Of a DNA stretch of 64,000 bases, positions 51,224-61,441 are shown in pieces. The position numbers and the translations under genes are program-made. The notes under the pieces were generated by a model that had not been told where the DNA came from, did not search any database, and was given only the letters and a program-made list of their open reading frames with translations. The stretch covers positions 744,001-808,000 of the forward strand of contig NZ_WAHS01000001.1 of NCBI RefSeq assembly GCF_015714715.1, read 5' to 3'. The stretch's first letter is position 1. Every line of letters starts with the position of its first letter. This DNA is from Aestuariivirga litoralis. Its GTDB lineage: Bacteria > Pseudomonadota > Alphaproteobacteria > Rhizobiales > Aestuariivirgaceae.

Positions 51224-51619
51224 ATGCAAGCCCTTCTTCCCGTTCTTCTGGCCGTTCATCTGGTGATTGCCCTTTTTCTGATTGGGCTGGTCATGCTGCA
51301 GAAATCTGAAGGCGGGGCGCTCGGCATTGGCGGTGGCGGTGGCGGCAGTCTCTTCTCGTCGCGTGGCGTGGGCAGCGCCCTGACGCGCGCTACGGCTATC
51401 CTGGCCACGGCTTTCTTTTTGACCTCGATTGGCCTCACCATGCTGTCCAACCAGAAGGGTGGCTCGATTGTGGGCAATGTGCCGGTACAGTCTGCTCCTG
51501 CAACGGGCGGCGGCACCACGGCGCCGGCTGATACGGGTACGGGCGGTGGCTCGGCGATCCTGCCGCAGCTGGGTGGCGGCACGGCTCCCGCAGCACCTGC
51601 GGTTCCGACCGGACAGTAA
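51224..51619 (+). CDS. secG: Protein translocase subunit SecG
   Basis: 131 residues from the ATG at 51224. Two helices (about 3-22 and 53-72) flank the conserved MLQKSEGGALGIGGGGGGSL loop. The C-terminal half is a Gly/Ala/Thr/Pro tail, longer than in enterics and probably disordered. It assists SecYE in the inner membrane. Confidence 0.95.
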   Translation: MQALLPVLLAVHLVIALFLIGLVMLQKSEGGALGIGGGGGGSLFSSRGVGSALTRATAILATAFFLTSIGLTMLSNQKGGSIVGNVPVQSAPATGGGTTAPADTGTGGGSAILPQLGGGTAPAAPAVPTGQ

Positions 51620-51649
51620 ACTCACGTTTTCCAATCTCGTTTTCGCGGC

Positions 51650-51671
51650 GTGAAACAGTTTGATGTTTCAC
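51650..51671. repeat. Perfect 8-bp inverted repeat upstream of pyrG
   Basis: GTGAAACA and TGTTTCAC flank a six-base loop, 76 bases before the pyrG start. It could be an operator or a leader hairpin for pyrG; no T-run follows. Confidence 0.4.
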
Positions 51672-51699
51672 GTCATTCCACAAAATTATGTGCCCATGA

Positions 51700-53376
<1,677 letters not shown>

Positions 53377-53377
53377 C

Positions 53378-53854
53378 GTGGAAGACAATCCGTTTCTCAA
53401 AGCCGCACTCGAAGCGCAGAAGCGTTACAAGAACCGCACGGGGCTGGAGACGCTGAAGGCCGTCATTGCCGAAGGACGCACCTATCCGTTTGGCGAATTG
53501 CTGAAGATGAAGCTGGTGGCCGTGGGTGATGGCTTCGCCGACATGGAAGCGCAACCTTCCTATGAATTCTACAATCCGGCGATGCGCCTGCATGGCGGCT
53601 ATCTGGCTTCACTGCTGGATTCGGCGATGGGTTCGGCGGTGGTCAGCAAGCTACCGGCCGGGCAGGGGCTGGGCACGGTGCAGCTCAGCGTCAATTATGT
53701 GCGCAAGGTCGATGTAGAAAGCGGGCTTCTGCATGTGCACGCCACAGCCCTGCATTCCGGGCGCACCATGCTGACGGCTGAAGGCCAGCTCAAGGATGCC
53801 AAGGGCCGCCTCTGCGTGCATGCCACTGGCACGTTCCTGGTCTATCCGAAGTAG
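53378..53854 (+). CDS. PaaI-type hotdog thioesterase
   Basis: 158 residues from a GTG at 53378, one base after the pyrG stop; an earlier frame would overlap pyrG. The hotdog fold signature is MRLHGGYLASLLDSAMGSAV, where the conserved acidic residue lies, followed by LSVNYVRKVDV. It probably hydrolyses acyl- or aryl-CoA thioesters. Likely cotranscribed with pyrG, though no functional link is evident. Confidence 0.87.
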   Translation: MEDNPFLKAALEAQKRYKNRTGLETLKAVIAEGRTYPFGELLKMKLVAVGDGFADMEAQPSYEFYNPAMRLHGGYLASLLDSAMGSAVVSKLPAGQGLGTVQLSVNYVRKVDVESGLLHVHATALHSGRTMLTAEGQLKDAKGRLCVHATGTFLVYPK

Positions 53855-54757
53855 TTATTCCAGCGTCACATGCGGCTCGCGCTGTTGGCCGAGTTGGCGT
53901 TCGCGCAGGAAGATGTACAGGCCTGAGCCGATGATGAGTGCGGCACCTACCAGTGTGGTGACGTTCGGCAGATCACCCCAGATCAGGAAGCCATAGATGG
54001 TGGCCCAGATCAGCGAGGAATAGGCGAAGGGTGCCACCACCGAAGCGGGCGCGGCGGTGAACGCCTTAATGAGGCAGAGATGGCCGAGGCAACCGGCAAG
54101 GCCCGCCAGCATCAACAGGCCCCAGCCGGCAGGTGTGGGCCAGACCCAGCTGGAAAAGGGCAGCAGGATGGAAGTGAAAACAGCTCCCAGCGCTGCCGAA
54201 TAGATCAGCGTGGTCAGCGGATCATCGGTGCGCAGGCGGCGCGTGACTGTTTGGTAGGAAGCATTGGTGAAGGCGGCGATCAACAGCAGGCCGATGCTGA
54301 AGAGGCTGGTGGTGCCCGACCATTCGCTGCCCGCAGTGACGACAAGGGCACCCAGAAAGCCTGCGCCAATGCTCAGCCAGCGCCGCCAGCCCACATGTTC
54401 GCGCAGCAGCAGGCTCGACATCATGGTGACGATGATGGGGGTGAGGAACATGATCACAGTGCCGGTGGGTAGGGGCACGCCCATGATGGCGGCATTGAAA
54501 ACACCGGTGGTGATGGCCAGCAGGAGAGAGCGCAAAGCCTGCCATTGCGGCAAAGCGGTTTTCAGCAGCTGGGGCAGGCGCCTTCCGGCGATGATCACGG
54601 CGATCACTGTGGCGAAGAAAAACCGGCCCCAGTTCACTTCCATCAACGGGTAGAAGGCCAGCGTGTATTTCACGGTGGTGTCCAGCGTGATGAAGCACAG
54701 CATGGTGGCCAGCATCCAGAGGATGCCGCGGGTCTTGTTTTCGGTGGGAAGGGTCAA
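53855..54757 (-). CDS. EamA/DMT family transporter
   Basis: About 300 residues with ten membrane helices in two EamA repeats (LMEVNWGRFFFATVIAVIIA in the first, APASVVAPFAYSSLIWATIY in the second). The substrate is unknown. The start is uncertain: no ATG precedes helix 1. The TTG at 54757 is chosen because a TATACT just upstream suggests transcription begins after the other candidate TTG at 54805. It is convergent with the thioesterase and divergent from the CtrA-box gene. Confidence 0.83.
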   Translation of the reverse strand: MTLPTENKTRGILWMLATMLCFITLDTTVKYTLAFYPLMEVNWGRFFFATVIAVIIAGRRLPQLLKTALPQWQALRSLLLAITTGVFNAAIMGVPLPTGTVIMFLTPIIVTMMSSLLLREHVGWRRWLSIGAGFLGALVVTAGSEWSGTTSLFSIGLLLIAAFTNASYQTVTRRLRTDDPLTTLIYSAALGAVFTSILLPFSSWVWPTPAGWGLLMLAGLAGCLGHLCLIKAFTAAPASVVAPFAYSSLIWATIYGFLIWGDLPNVTTLVGAALIIGSGLYIFLRERQLGQQREPHVTLE

Positions 54758-54836
54758 GGCGGGATTCTTTTTTGTGAGTATAGGCCCCTGAAACTGCTCC
54801 AGCAAACGCGCAGGCCGCAGGTCAGGGATGCATTCG

Positions 54837-54861
54837 TTAACTCAGCGTTAACCAGCATTAA
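54837..54861. promoter_or_regulatory. CtrA-type binding box cluster
   Basis: TTAA occurs three times: 54837, 54848 and 54858. The first pair is spaced by exactly seven bases, the full CtrA consensus TTAA-N7-TTAA; the second pair by six. It lies between the EamA gene and the divergent gene at 54913. CtrA is the master cell-cycle regulator of Alphaproteobacteria. Confidence 0.6.
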
Positions 54862-54912
54862 CGAAAACCTAATCACAATTCTCGGTGATTCAGGACCTTC
54901 GGAGACTTCGCT

Positions 54913-55764
54913 ATGACGGCCATTCCCAAGCACCCGGCGGATGATGTGGCGGCAGCCCTTGCCCGCATCAACGGCATGCTGACCATGATTTCCGGCGTTT
55001 ATGATCCGCAGAACAACACTTTCGTGACCGGCCTGGGTTTTGTCCATGAGTCCATTCAGGCGATGGAAATCCTGGTCACCCGGGCCACCGATGCGCTGGC
55101 GGCGATGTACCAGACCTGTGATTTGACCGTGGTGCGCGAAATCCCGCCCAAAAAGGCTCCAGCGGCCAAGCCGGAGGCCGCCAAGCCCGTTGAGGCGGTG
55201 GAACGGCCTCCAGCCCCCAAAGTCATGAGCGAATCTGCCAGGGCCTTCCAGGACGCGGCGCGCTATGCTGCCGAGGCCAAGGCCTATGTGCCGGCTCAGG
55301 AAGCGGCGCATCCCAGCTCTGCATTCGCACAAGATTACCAGCCCACGCATCCACCGGCTTCCCTGCAAGGGCCGGAGGAGGCTCATGGGGAAGCGGCACG
55401 GGCTTCGGCCCTGCCGCCCTCTGCCCATAACTACAAGGACCTTGCAAAGCCTGAGAGCTATATGAATGCCTTCGGCCCGGACCAGCAACCCGCTCGCCTG
55501 ACCGAGCGGGTTGAAAAGACCCTCGCACCTCCAGCGCCGCAGCCGGCCCCCGTGCCAACGATGCGGCCTATTGCCGAACATGTGGCTGCTGCGCCGGTCT
55601 ACAGCGAGAAGCGTGCCGAATCCTATGAGGAGTTGTTGCGCAAGATCACCATGGTGTCCGCGCAGGCGCATTCGGAAGGCAGGTCAGCTTCCATCGATGG
55701 TGCGCTGCTGCCGATCGTTGAGACGATCCGCCAGGACCTCGCCAAATTGCGCAACGTCGCCTGA
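54913..55764 (+). CDS. Proline-rich disordered protein, possibly CtrA-regulated
   Basis: 283 residues from the ATG at 54913. Residues 1-75 look helical (PADDVAAALARINGMLTMIS and NTFVTGLGFVHESIQAMEI). Residues 80-230 are Ala/Pro/Glu-rich and probably disordered. A conserved-looking helix ends the protein (SYEELLRKITMVSAQAHSEG and DGALLPIVETIRQDLAKLR). No signal peptide or known domain. With the CtrA-type box upstream, a cell-cycle or polar role is possible but unproven. Confidence 0.75.
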   Translation: MTAIPKHPADDVAAALARINGMLTMISGVYDPQNNTFVTGLGFVHESIQAMEILVTRATDALAAMYQTCDLTVVREIPPKKAPAAKPEAAKPVEAVERPPAPKVMSESARAFQDAARYAAEAKAYVPAQEAAHPSSAFAQDYQPTHPPASLQGPEEAHGEAARASALPPSAHNYKDLAKPESYMNAFGPDQQPARLTERVEKTLAPPAPQPAPVPTMRPIAEHVAAAPVYSEKRAESYEELLRKITMVSAQAHSEGRSASIDGALLPIVETIRQDLAKLRNVA

Positions 55765-55769
55765 CGAAA

Positions 55770-55789
55770 ATGCCCGCTTTCGCGGGCAT
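55770..55789. terminator. REP-like hairpin between convergent genes
   Basis: ATGCCCGC-TTTC-GCGGGCAT is a perfect 8-bp stem, seven bases after the stop of the disordered protein and facing the aldolase gene. It shares its arms with palindromes at 11302 and 30330. It may act as a terminator and as a member of a dispersed family. Confidence 0.55.
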
Positions 55790-55816
55790 GACGTAACTAT
55801 GGGACGATGAATAGAA

Positions 55817-56584
55817 CTACTTCGCGTAGCTCTTGTCCTCGGAATCCAGAATCGCCTTCATTTCACTGAAATGCGTCTTGAATTGTTCGCGGTCGGCGGC
55901 CCATTCCTGGGCAGTGTTTTCGGCCACCTTGTCGGTCATCACATGCAGCTTCTGGCCGGTCTGGTAGGCCAGGACCAGATTGCGGCAGGCGCGTTCGAGA
56001 TAATAGGTCAGGTCAAAAGCCTCGGCGACACTCTCCGCGCAAATCAGAACGCCATGGTTGCCCATCATCATGATCTGCTTGTTGCCCATCTTGCGGGCGA
56101 TACGGTCACCTTCCTCGTCGCTGTTGGCCATGCCGCCGTAATCCATGTCGAAGGCCACGCGGTTGAAGAAGCGCGCGGTGTTCTGGTCGATCGGCTTGAT
56201 TTCAGGGTCAGCCAGTGAGGCGATGGCGGTGGCATAGGGTGGGTGCAGATGGATGATGCAGCGCGCCTGGGGAAGGGCCGCGTGCAGGCGGCCATGCAGG
56301 CTCCAGGCCGTCAGATCAGGAGCATCCGGCTTTTCCATTGCCGTTTTATCGTCAACATTGAGCTGCAGAAGGTCTTTCGCGCGGATTCGCGAAAAGTGCT
56401 TCCAGCGCGGGTTCATCAGGAAATTCTTGCCATCTCTCGAGGTGGCAAGGCTGAAATGGTTGGCCACGGCCTCGTGCCAATCGTATTTGGCGGCAAGCCT
56501 AAAAGCTGCCGCAAGATCAACACGCATTTGCCATTCGGCATTGCCATTGGTTGAATCAGACGCCTTCTTCGATTTTTTCGCCAT
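55817..56584 (-). CDS. Class II aldolase/adducin family protein
   Basis: 255 residues from the ATG at 56584, with AAGGGA six bases upstream; an upstream in-frame extension lacks family similarity. Zinc ligands are visible: HLHPPYA (two His) and GNHGVLICAESVAEAF (third His). The substrate-side HEAVANHFSLATSRDGKNFL is typical. It could cleave or epimerise a sugar phosphate or hydroxy-acid; substrate unknown. A Lys/Ser-rich N-terminal tail precedes the domain. Confidence 0.88.
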   Translation of the reverse strand: MAKKSKKASDSTNGNAEWQMRVDLAAAFRLAAKYDWHEAVANHFSLATSRDGKNFLMNPRWKHFSRIRAKDLLQLNVDDKTAMEKPDAPDLTAWSLHGRLHAALPQARCIIHLHPPYATAIASLADPEIKPIDQNTARFFNRVAFDMDYGGMANSDEEGDRIARKMGNKQIMMMGNHGVLICAESVAEAFDLTYYLERACRNLVLAYQTGQKLHVMTDKVAENTAQEWAADREQFKTHFSEMKAILDSEDKSYAK

Positions 56585-56659
56585 GGCCTTTCCCTTCTTG
56601 CGGGGAATGTTATATGGAAAGCCGGAGAGAGGCAAAAGAAACTCTGGAGACGTAAGACT

Positions 56660-57100
56660 ATGATCGGAAAAACTCTTCTTGCCGCTGTTATGGGCCTTGG
56701 TGTGGTTGCAGGTGCAGCCCACGCAGATGCCGCAAGTGGTGCAACGCCGTGGGGCAACTGGACGCTGAACGATGGCCGGGTGACGGTCAATGTTTTCCAG
56801 TGCCAGGGCACCAAGGTTTGCGCCAATGTGGTGCGCCTGCAGGAGCCGAATAATGCCGACGGCACCCCCAAGCTTGACCTCAAGAACAAGGATCCATCGC
56901 AGCGTTCGCGCCGTTTGATTGGCATGCCGGTGTTGACGGGCATGGAGCAGACGGGTTCCAACAGTTGGAAAGGTCAGATCTATTCGTCTGACGATGGTTC
57001 ATATTATTCCGGCTATGCCAAGATGAATGGCGACAAGCTCAACGTCAAAGGCTGCTGGTTCGTGATCTGCCGGGATTTGAATTTCAACCGCAACAAATGA
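56660..57100 (+). CDS. DUF2147 exported protein
   Basis: 146 residues with a signal peptide (about 1-23). The DUF2147 beta-barrel pattern is seen: PWGNWTLNDGRVTVNVFQCQ, KVCANVVRLQEPNNADGTPK, and a C-terminal GCWFVICRDLNFNR with paired cysteines. Function unknown. Its stop overlaps the next start by four bases. Confidence 0.88.
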   Translation: MIGKTLLAAVMGLGVVAGAAHADAASGATPWGNWTLNDGRVTVNVFQCQGTKVCANVVRLQEPNNADGTPKLDLKNKDPSQRSRRLIGMPVLTGMEQTGSNSWKGQIYSSDDGSYYSGYAKMNGDKLNVKGCWFVICRDLNFNRNK

Positions 57101-57852
57101 AATACCTGATCGCCATTCTGATGGTCTTTGCTTTGGCCGCTGCCCCTGTGGGCAGCGCCTTTGCTGTAGACCAGCTTTTGGCGGATTTGCCGTTCAAGAA
57201 AAAGCTGCAACTCGCCAAAGCGGGTGATGTCGAAGCCAAGATGGCGGTGGCGGAAGCCTATGAAAAGGGTGCTGGCACCAAGCTCTCGGCCTCCGAGGCC
57301 GCGCGCTGGTACCGCGAGGCGGCACTCAATGGCAATCTCGATGCGCAATACCGGCTGGCGCAACTTGTCATGCGCGGCGCGGCGGGCGTGAAAATTGACA
57401 AGGCCACTGGCATCAAGCTGATCGCGGCGGCGGCCCAGAAGGGGCATATGCTGTCAGAGAACCAGTATGGCGCGATCCTTGAAAACGGTGATGGCCTGCC
57501 AAAAGACGAGAAGCAGGCAGGGGTATGGTACCTCAAGGCCGCCGAGCAAGGCATGGCCGAAGCCCAGAACAATTACGGCGTGATGGTGCTGCGTGGCTTG
57601 GGTCGCGAGCGCAATTTGGATGAAGCCTTCAAATGGTTCACCAAGGCGGCTGATCAGAAATATGGTTGGGCGTTGAACAATCTGGGCGGCATGTATGAAA
57701 AAGGCTGGGGCACGACGGCCGACATGGCCAAGGCCGTGAGTTTATACAAACTGGCGGGTGAGCGCGGCGTTGGTGCAGGCCAGAAAAATTTTGAACGCTT
57801 GCAGGCCAAGCAGGGTTCTACCACCGGCTCGACGAGTGGCGTGGGCAATTAA
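57097..57852 (+). CDS. Exported Sel1-repeat protein
   Basis: 251 residues with a signal peptide (about 1-23). At least five Sel1-like repeats follow, for example AAEQGMAEAQNNYGVMVLRG and AADQKYGWALNNLGGMYEKG, forming a curved helical scaffold for protein binding in the periplasm. A Ser/Thr/Gly tail ends it. It is coupled to the DUF2147 gene (ATGA), so the two products probably act together. Confidence 0.9.
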   Translation: MKYLIAILMVFALAAAPVGSAFAVDQLLADLPFKKKLQLAKAGDVEAKMAVAEAYEKGAGTKLSASEAARWYREAALNGNLDAQYRLAQLVMRGAAGVKIDKATGIKLIAAAAQKGHMLSENQYGAILENGDGLPKDEKQAGVWYLKAAEQGMAEAQNNYGVMVLRGLGRERNLDEAFKWFTKAADQKYGWALNNLGGMYEKGWGTTADMAKAVSLYKLAGERGVGAGQKNFERLQAKQGSTTGSTSGVGN

Positions 57853-57947
57853 CCCTGCCTCGTTCTCAACCGAACTTTAACCACGCTGCTTGACCTAAAC
57901 TTTACCCCGCGCCTGCAAAACTCCCAGTAGTTGTGTGGGAGACACTC

Positions 57948-59090
57948 ATGGTCCAGTCGTGGTTGAAGCTTTGTGCCCTTGGCGGTCTTGGGTTGTTGCT
58001 CGCCGGTTGCTCGCATCATCGTGCATCTTCTTCAAATCATCATGGCTTTGCCAGTGCCAAGGCTGATCCCTTTGCCGGCAATGGCAGCGCTTATTACAAA
58101 GGCTCGGGCGCCATTCCCTTTGGTGGCGGCAAATATTTCGTCGGCAAACCCTATAGCGTAGCGGGCCGCTGGTTCACCCCCAAGGAACAGCCTGGTTATC
58201 AGCGCGAAGGCACAGCCTCCTGGTATGGCGAAGCCTTTCACCGCCGCAAGACTTCGAATGGCGAATATTTCGACATGAACACGTTTACCGCAGCACATGC
58301 CACCTTGCCGCTGCCGTCCTATGCGCTGGTCACCAATCTTGAAAACAACCGCCAGGTGGTTGTCCGCATCAATGACCGTGGGCCGTTTGTCGGCACGCGC
58401 GTGATTGATCTTTCGAAGCGTGCTGCTGATACTTTGGGCTACCGCAAGAAGGGCACGGCGCATGTGCGCGTCAAGCTGATCGGACCTGCGCCGAAGCAGG
58501 ATTCCATGAGCCATATGGTGGCGATGAACAATGCGATGCGCAACGGCGCCTCGATGGGCCAGCTGGTGGCGATGTCCGGCGACACATCGGCCCGCGCCAC
58601 GACCCAGGTAGCCAGCAATGACGACCCGCAGGATGGCGGTTCCTATTCGCAGCAGGCGATGAATGATCCGGCCACGCAGCAATATGGTGCTGACCCTTAC
58701 GCCAGCGACCAGCAGGTGGCGATGGATGCGCCAAAGTCGCGGAAAAAGATTGTGCAACAGGTCGCGCAGGATTTCAATGGCACCGATGACCAGGGCAACC
58801 TGCAGCCGGCGGCATTTGCGGCACCGCCCGCACCAATGCGTTCCTATGTGGTGCGCGTGGCCGTGTTCCATGACCTTGCCAATGCCAAGACGGCATTCGA
58901 GCAGCTTTCGGATGCCGGCCCGACCCGCATCGTGAAAGCTGTGGGCGCCAATGGGCCGCTCTATCGCGTTGAAGTTGGCCCGCTGAACAGCAAGGCCGAT
59001 GCTGATGCGGCGATGACTGCGGTGCAGGGCGCTGGCTATGAAGACGCCAAGGCGGTGGCCGCCGAGCCGCAGCAGATTTCGATGAACTAA
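57948..59090 (+). CDS. rlpA: RlpA-type septal ring lytic transglycosylase lipoprotein
   Basis: 380 residues from the ATG at 57948, with GGGAG eight bases upstream. The lipobox LLLAGC places the lipid at Cys21. A double-psi beta-barrel (about 85-175) has GTASWYGEAFHRRKTSNGE and VVRINDRGPFVGTRVIDLS. After a Gln/Ala-rich linker, a SPOR domain (about 300-375, YVVRVAVFHDLANAKTAFEQ) targets denuded septal glycan. It works at division in the outer envelope. Confidence 0.93.
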   Translation: MVQSWLKLCALGGLGLLLAGCSHHRASSSNHHGFASAKADPFAGNGSAYYKGSGAIPFGGGKYFVGKPYSVAGRWFTPKEQPGYQREGTASWYGEAFHRRKTSNGEYFDMNTFTAAHATLPLPSYALVTNLENNRQVVVRINDRGPFVGTRVIDLSKRAADTLGYRKKGTAHVRVKLIGPAPKQDSMSHMVAMNNAMRNGASMGQLVAMSGDTSARATTQVASNDDPQDGGSYSQQAMNDPATQQYGADPYASDQQVAMDAPKSRKKIVQQVAQDFNGTDDQGNLQPAAFAAPPAPMRSYVVRVAVFHDLANAKTAFEQLSDAGPTRIVKAVGANGPLYRVEVGPLNSKADADAAMTAVQGAGYEDAKAVAAEPQQISMN

Positions 59091-59132
59091 GTTCAACTAG
59101 GAACTGACATGTGATGGCGCTAAAGCAGCGCC

Positions 59133-59924
59133 ATGGTCAGGCTGGTTTTCGCATTCGTATTTTCCGTTTTGCTTGCCGTATCGGCGCGGGCGGAAGTGCT
59201 GCTGGAAAATCTGACCTGGACTGAGCTGCGCGATGCGATTGGGGCGGGTTCAACCACGGTGATCGTGCCTATTGGCGGCACCGAACAGAGCGGGCCGCTG
59301 ATCGCGCTGGGCAAACACAACGCGCGCGTTTCTTTCCTGAGTGCGAAGATTGCTGAAGCCGCAGGGCAGACGCTGGTGGCACCGGTGATTGCCTATGTGC
59401 CCGAAGGCAATATTGATCCGCCCACGGAGCATATGCGCTTTCCCGGCACGCTGAGCGTTAGTCACGACACCTTCATCCAGCTGCTCAAGCAGACTGGCCA
59501 GTCGCTGCACCATGCCGGCTTCACCCATATCATCTTCATCGGCGATCATGGCGGCTACCAGAAGGATCTGAGCATCGCAGCGGATGCCTTGAACGCGCAA
59601 TGGCATGGCAAGGGCAGGGCGCTGGCGCTGCTCCACTATTACGACATAGCGCAGCAGGGTTATGTGGATGCACTGCGGGCCGCGGGGATAAAAGACAGCG
59701 AAATCGGCAGCCATGCAGGCCTTGCCGACACATCTCTGCAGCTTGCAACCGTGCCCGGCATGGTGCGCGCGGAGAGGTTGCAGGAATCAGGGACTTACGG
59801 AGAGAAGGACGGCATTTATGGGGGCCATCCGCTGCGGTCTTCAGCCGCTCTCGGGCAGAAAGGCGTTGACCTCATCATTGCGGGCACAGTAACCGAAATC
59901 CGTAACTTCGTGGCGGCGCGTTAA
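59133..59924 (+). CDS. Exported creatininase-family amidohydrolase
   Basis: 263 residues with a signal peptide (about 1-20), unlike cytoplasmic creatininases. The family layout is clear: VIVPIGGTEQSGPLIALGKH with Glu51 and His62, then HIIFIGDHGGYQKDL and SHAGLADTSLQLA. One usual metal-binding histidine of the first motif appears replaced (SGPL), so activity may be altered. A hairpin (GGCGCT/AGCGCC) ends at the ATG, and no good ribosome site is seen. It abuts the propeller gene with no gap. Confidence 0.82.
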   Translation: MVRLVFAFVFSVLLAVSARAEVLLENLTWTELRDAIGAGSTTVIVPIGGTEQSGPLIALGKHNARVSFLSAKIAEAAGQTLVAPVIAYVPEGNIDPPTEHMRFPGTLSVSHDTFIQLLKQTGQSLHHAGFTHIIFIGDHGGYQKDLSIAADALNAQWHGKGRALALLHYYDIAQQGYVDALRAAGIKDSEIGSHAGLADTSLQLATVPGMVRAERLQESGTYGEKDGIYGGHPLRSSAALGQKGVDLIIAGTVTEIRNFVAAR

Positions 59925-61292
59925 ATGAAATCGATCTTCCTGGTAGGTCTGGCCTTCGTGGCTGCAGTAAGCGGAGGGCAGGCGGCTGAAGCGCCTGATC
60001 TCAGCACCTGCAAGGACATTCACCGTGAGATGATGCTGGCTGCGAATGACGCGGTGCCCGCAACGCTGGTGGCCGCAGCCGGTGCGCTGGGTGCCATTCC
60101 GGCTCCGGTCGGCAGTGATGCCACGCCGGCCCCTCTGGTGCCGCCGGTGCCGGTGGCTTTGGATGACGCGGTGATCAAGGCCAACGCCGCAGGCTCTGCG
60201 GCGGGCAATATCTACAGCGAAACTTCGTCAGACAAAATCGGGCCATCGACGGCGCTGCCGCGCGTCTATGTGCCCAATCATTCGTCGAACACCGTCACCG
60301 TCATCGACATGAATTCGAAGAAAGTGATCGAGACTTACAAGGTGGGCCGCGGGCCGCAGCATGTGGTGCCGAGCTTCGACAAGAAGACGCTGTGGGTGAA
60401 CAACACCGCCGATGGCTCGAAGATGGGCAGCGTGACGCCGATTGATCCCACCACCGGCAAGCCCGGCACCGAGATCGCGGTGGATGATCCCTACAACATG
60501 TATTTCACCCCGGATGGAAAGCTGGCCATCGTGGTGGCGGAAGCCTACCGCCGCCTCGACCTGCGTGACGCGCAGACCATGGCGCTGGTCTCCAGCATCC
60601 CCACGCCTACGTGCGAGGGCCTCAACCACGCCGACTATAATGCCGATTTCTCCGAGATCGTTTTCACGTGTGAATTCGGCGGCGTGGTCTCCGGCCGCCA
60701 CGGGCAGATGGTGAAGACCGAGGCGCATGGCGAAATCGGCCCCAGCCTGATCAAGGTCGATCTGAAAAGCGGCACGGTGAGTGGCGAGCTGGTGTTCTCC
60801 AAACCCGGCATGCCGCAGGATGTGCGCCTGTCGCCCGATGGCAAGACCTTCTATGTCACCGACATGATGAATGACGGCGTGTTCCTGGTGGATGCGGCCA
60901 CGTTCAATGAGACGGGCTTCATCTTCACTGGCAAGGGCGCACACGGCCTCAATGTCAGCCGCGACGGCAAGTCGCTCTATGTGGCCAATCGCGGCTCCAA
61001 CCGCATGCCCGACCGGCACAGCGGCCCGGGCAGCGTGTCAGTGATCAACTTCGCCACCAACGCGGTGGAACACACTTGGCTGATCCCCGGCGGCGGCAGC
61101 CCGGACATGGGCAATGTCACGCCGGACGGCAAGGAACTCTGGCTGGCCGGGCGCTATGATGGCGAAGTCTATGCCATCGACACCAGCAATGGCGCCGTGA
61201 CCAAGATCAATGTGGGCATCGAGCCGCATGGGCTGACCGTGTGGCCGCAAGTGGGACGGTTCTCGCTGGGGCATACCGGGAATATGCGGTAG
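59925..61292 (+). CDS. Exported YVTN-type beta-propeller protein
   Basis: 455 residues, starting at the base after the creatininase stop. A signal peptide (about 1-20) and an Ala/Pro-rich linker precede a seven-bladed-type propeller of YVTN repeats: RVYVPNHSSNTVTVIDMNSK, GKTFYVTDMMNDGVFLVDAA, GKSLYVANRGSNRM. Related proteins accompany quinoprotein dehydrogenases or bind ligands in the periplasm. The tight pairing with the exported creatininase suggests a shared periplasmic pathway; the substrate is unknown. Confidence 0.85.
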   Translation: MKSIFLVGLAFVAAVSGGQAAEAPDLSTCKDIHREMMLAANDAVPATLVAAAGALGAIPAPVGSDATPAPLVPPVPVALDDAVIKANAAGSAAGNIYSETSSDKIGPSTALPRVYVPNHSSNTVTVIDMNSKKVIETYKVGRGPQHVVPSFDKKTLWVNNTADGSKMGSVTPIDPTTGKPGTEIAVDDPYNMYFTPDGKLAIVVAEAYRRLDLRDAQTMALVSSIPTPTCEGLNHADYNADFSEIVFTCEFGGVVSGRHGQMVKTEAHGEIGPSLIKVDLKSGTVSGELVFSKPGMPQDVRLSPDGKTFYVTDMMNDGVFLVDAATFNETGFIFTGKGAHGLNVSRDGKSLYVANRGSNRMPDRHSGPGSVSVINFATNAVEHTWLIPGGGSPDMGNVTPDGKELWLAGRYDGEVYAIDTSNGAVTKINVGIEPHGLTVWPQVGRFSLGHTGNMR

Positions 61293-61406
61293 GGATACGC
61301 AAGAGAACTCTGTATTCGCCGGCTTAGCGCTCGAGTTATCCCCAGTAGTAAAATTACTTATGCGATAACTGTAGATTGCGCCTATTCTAAAATTCCTAGA
61401 TATCAA

Positions 61407-61435
61407 TTGCAAGAACAAAACAAGAACTGTATAAT
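61407..61435 (+). promoter_or_regulatory. Consensus sigma-70 promoter of the HD-domain gene
   Basis: TTGCAA (61407-61412), a 17-base spacer, and a perfect TATAAT (61430-61435). The expected start site, six to seven bases on, falls at or beside the A of the ATG at 61442, so the mRNA should be leaderless. The rest of the 149-base gap from 61293 has no gene. Confidence 0.75.
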
Positions 61436-61441
61436 TTAGGG

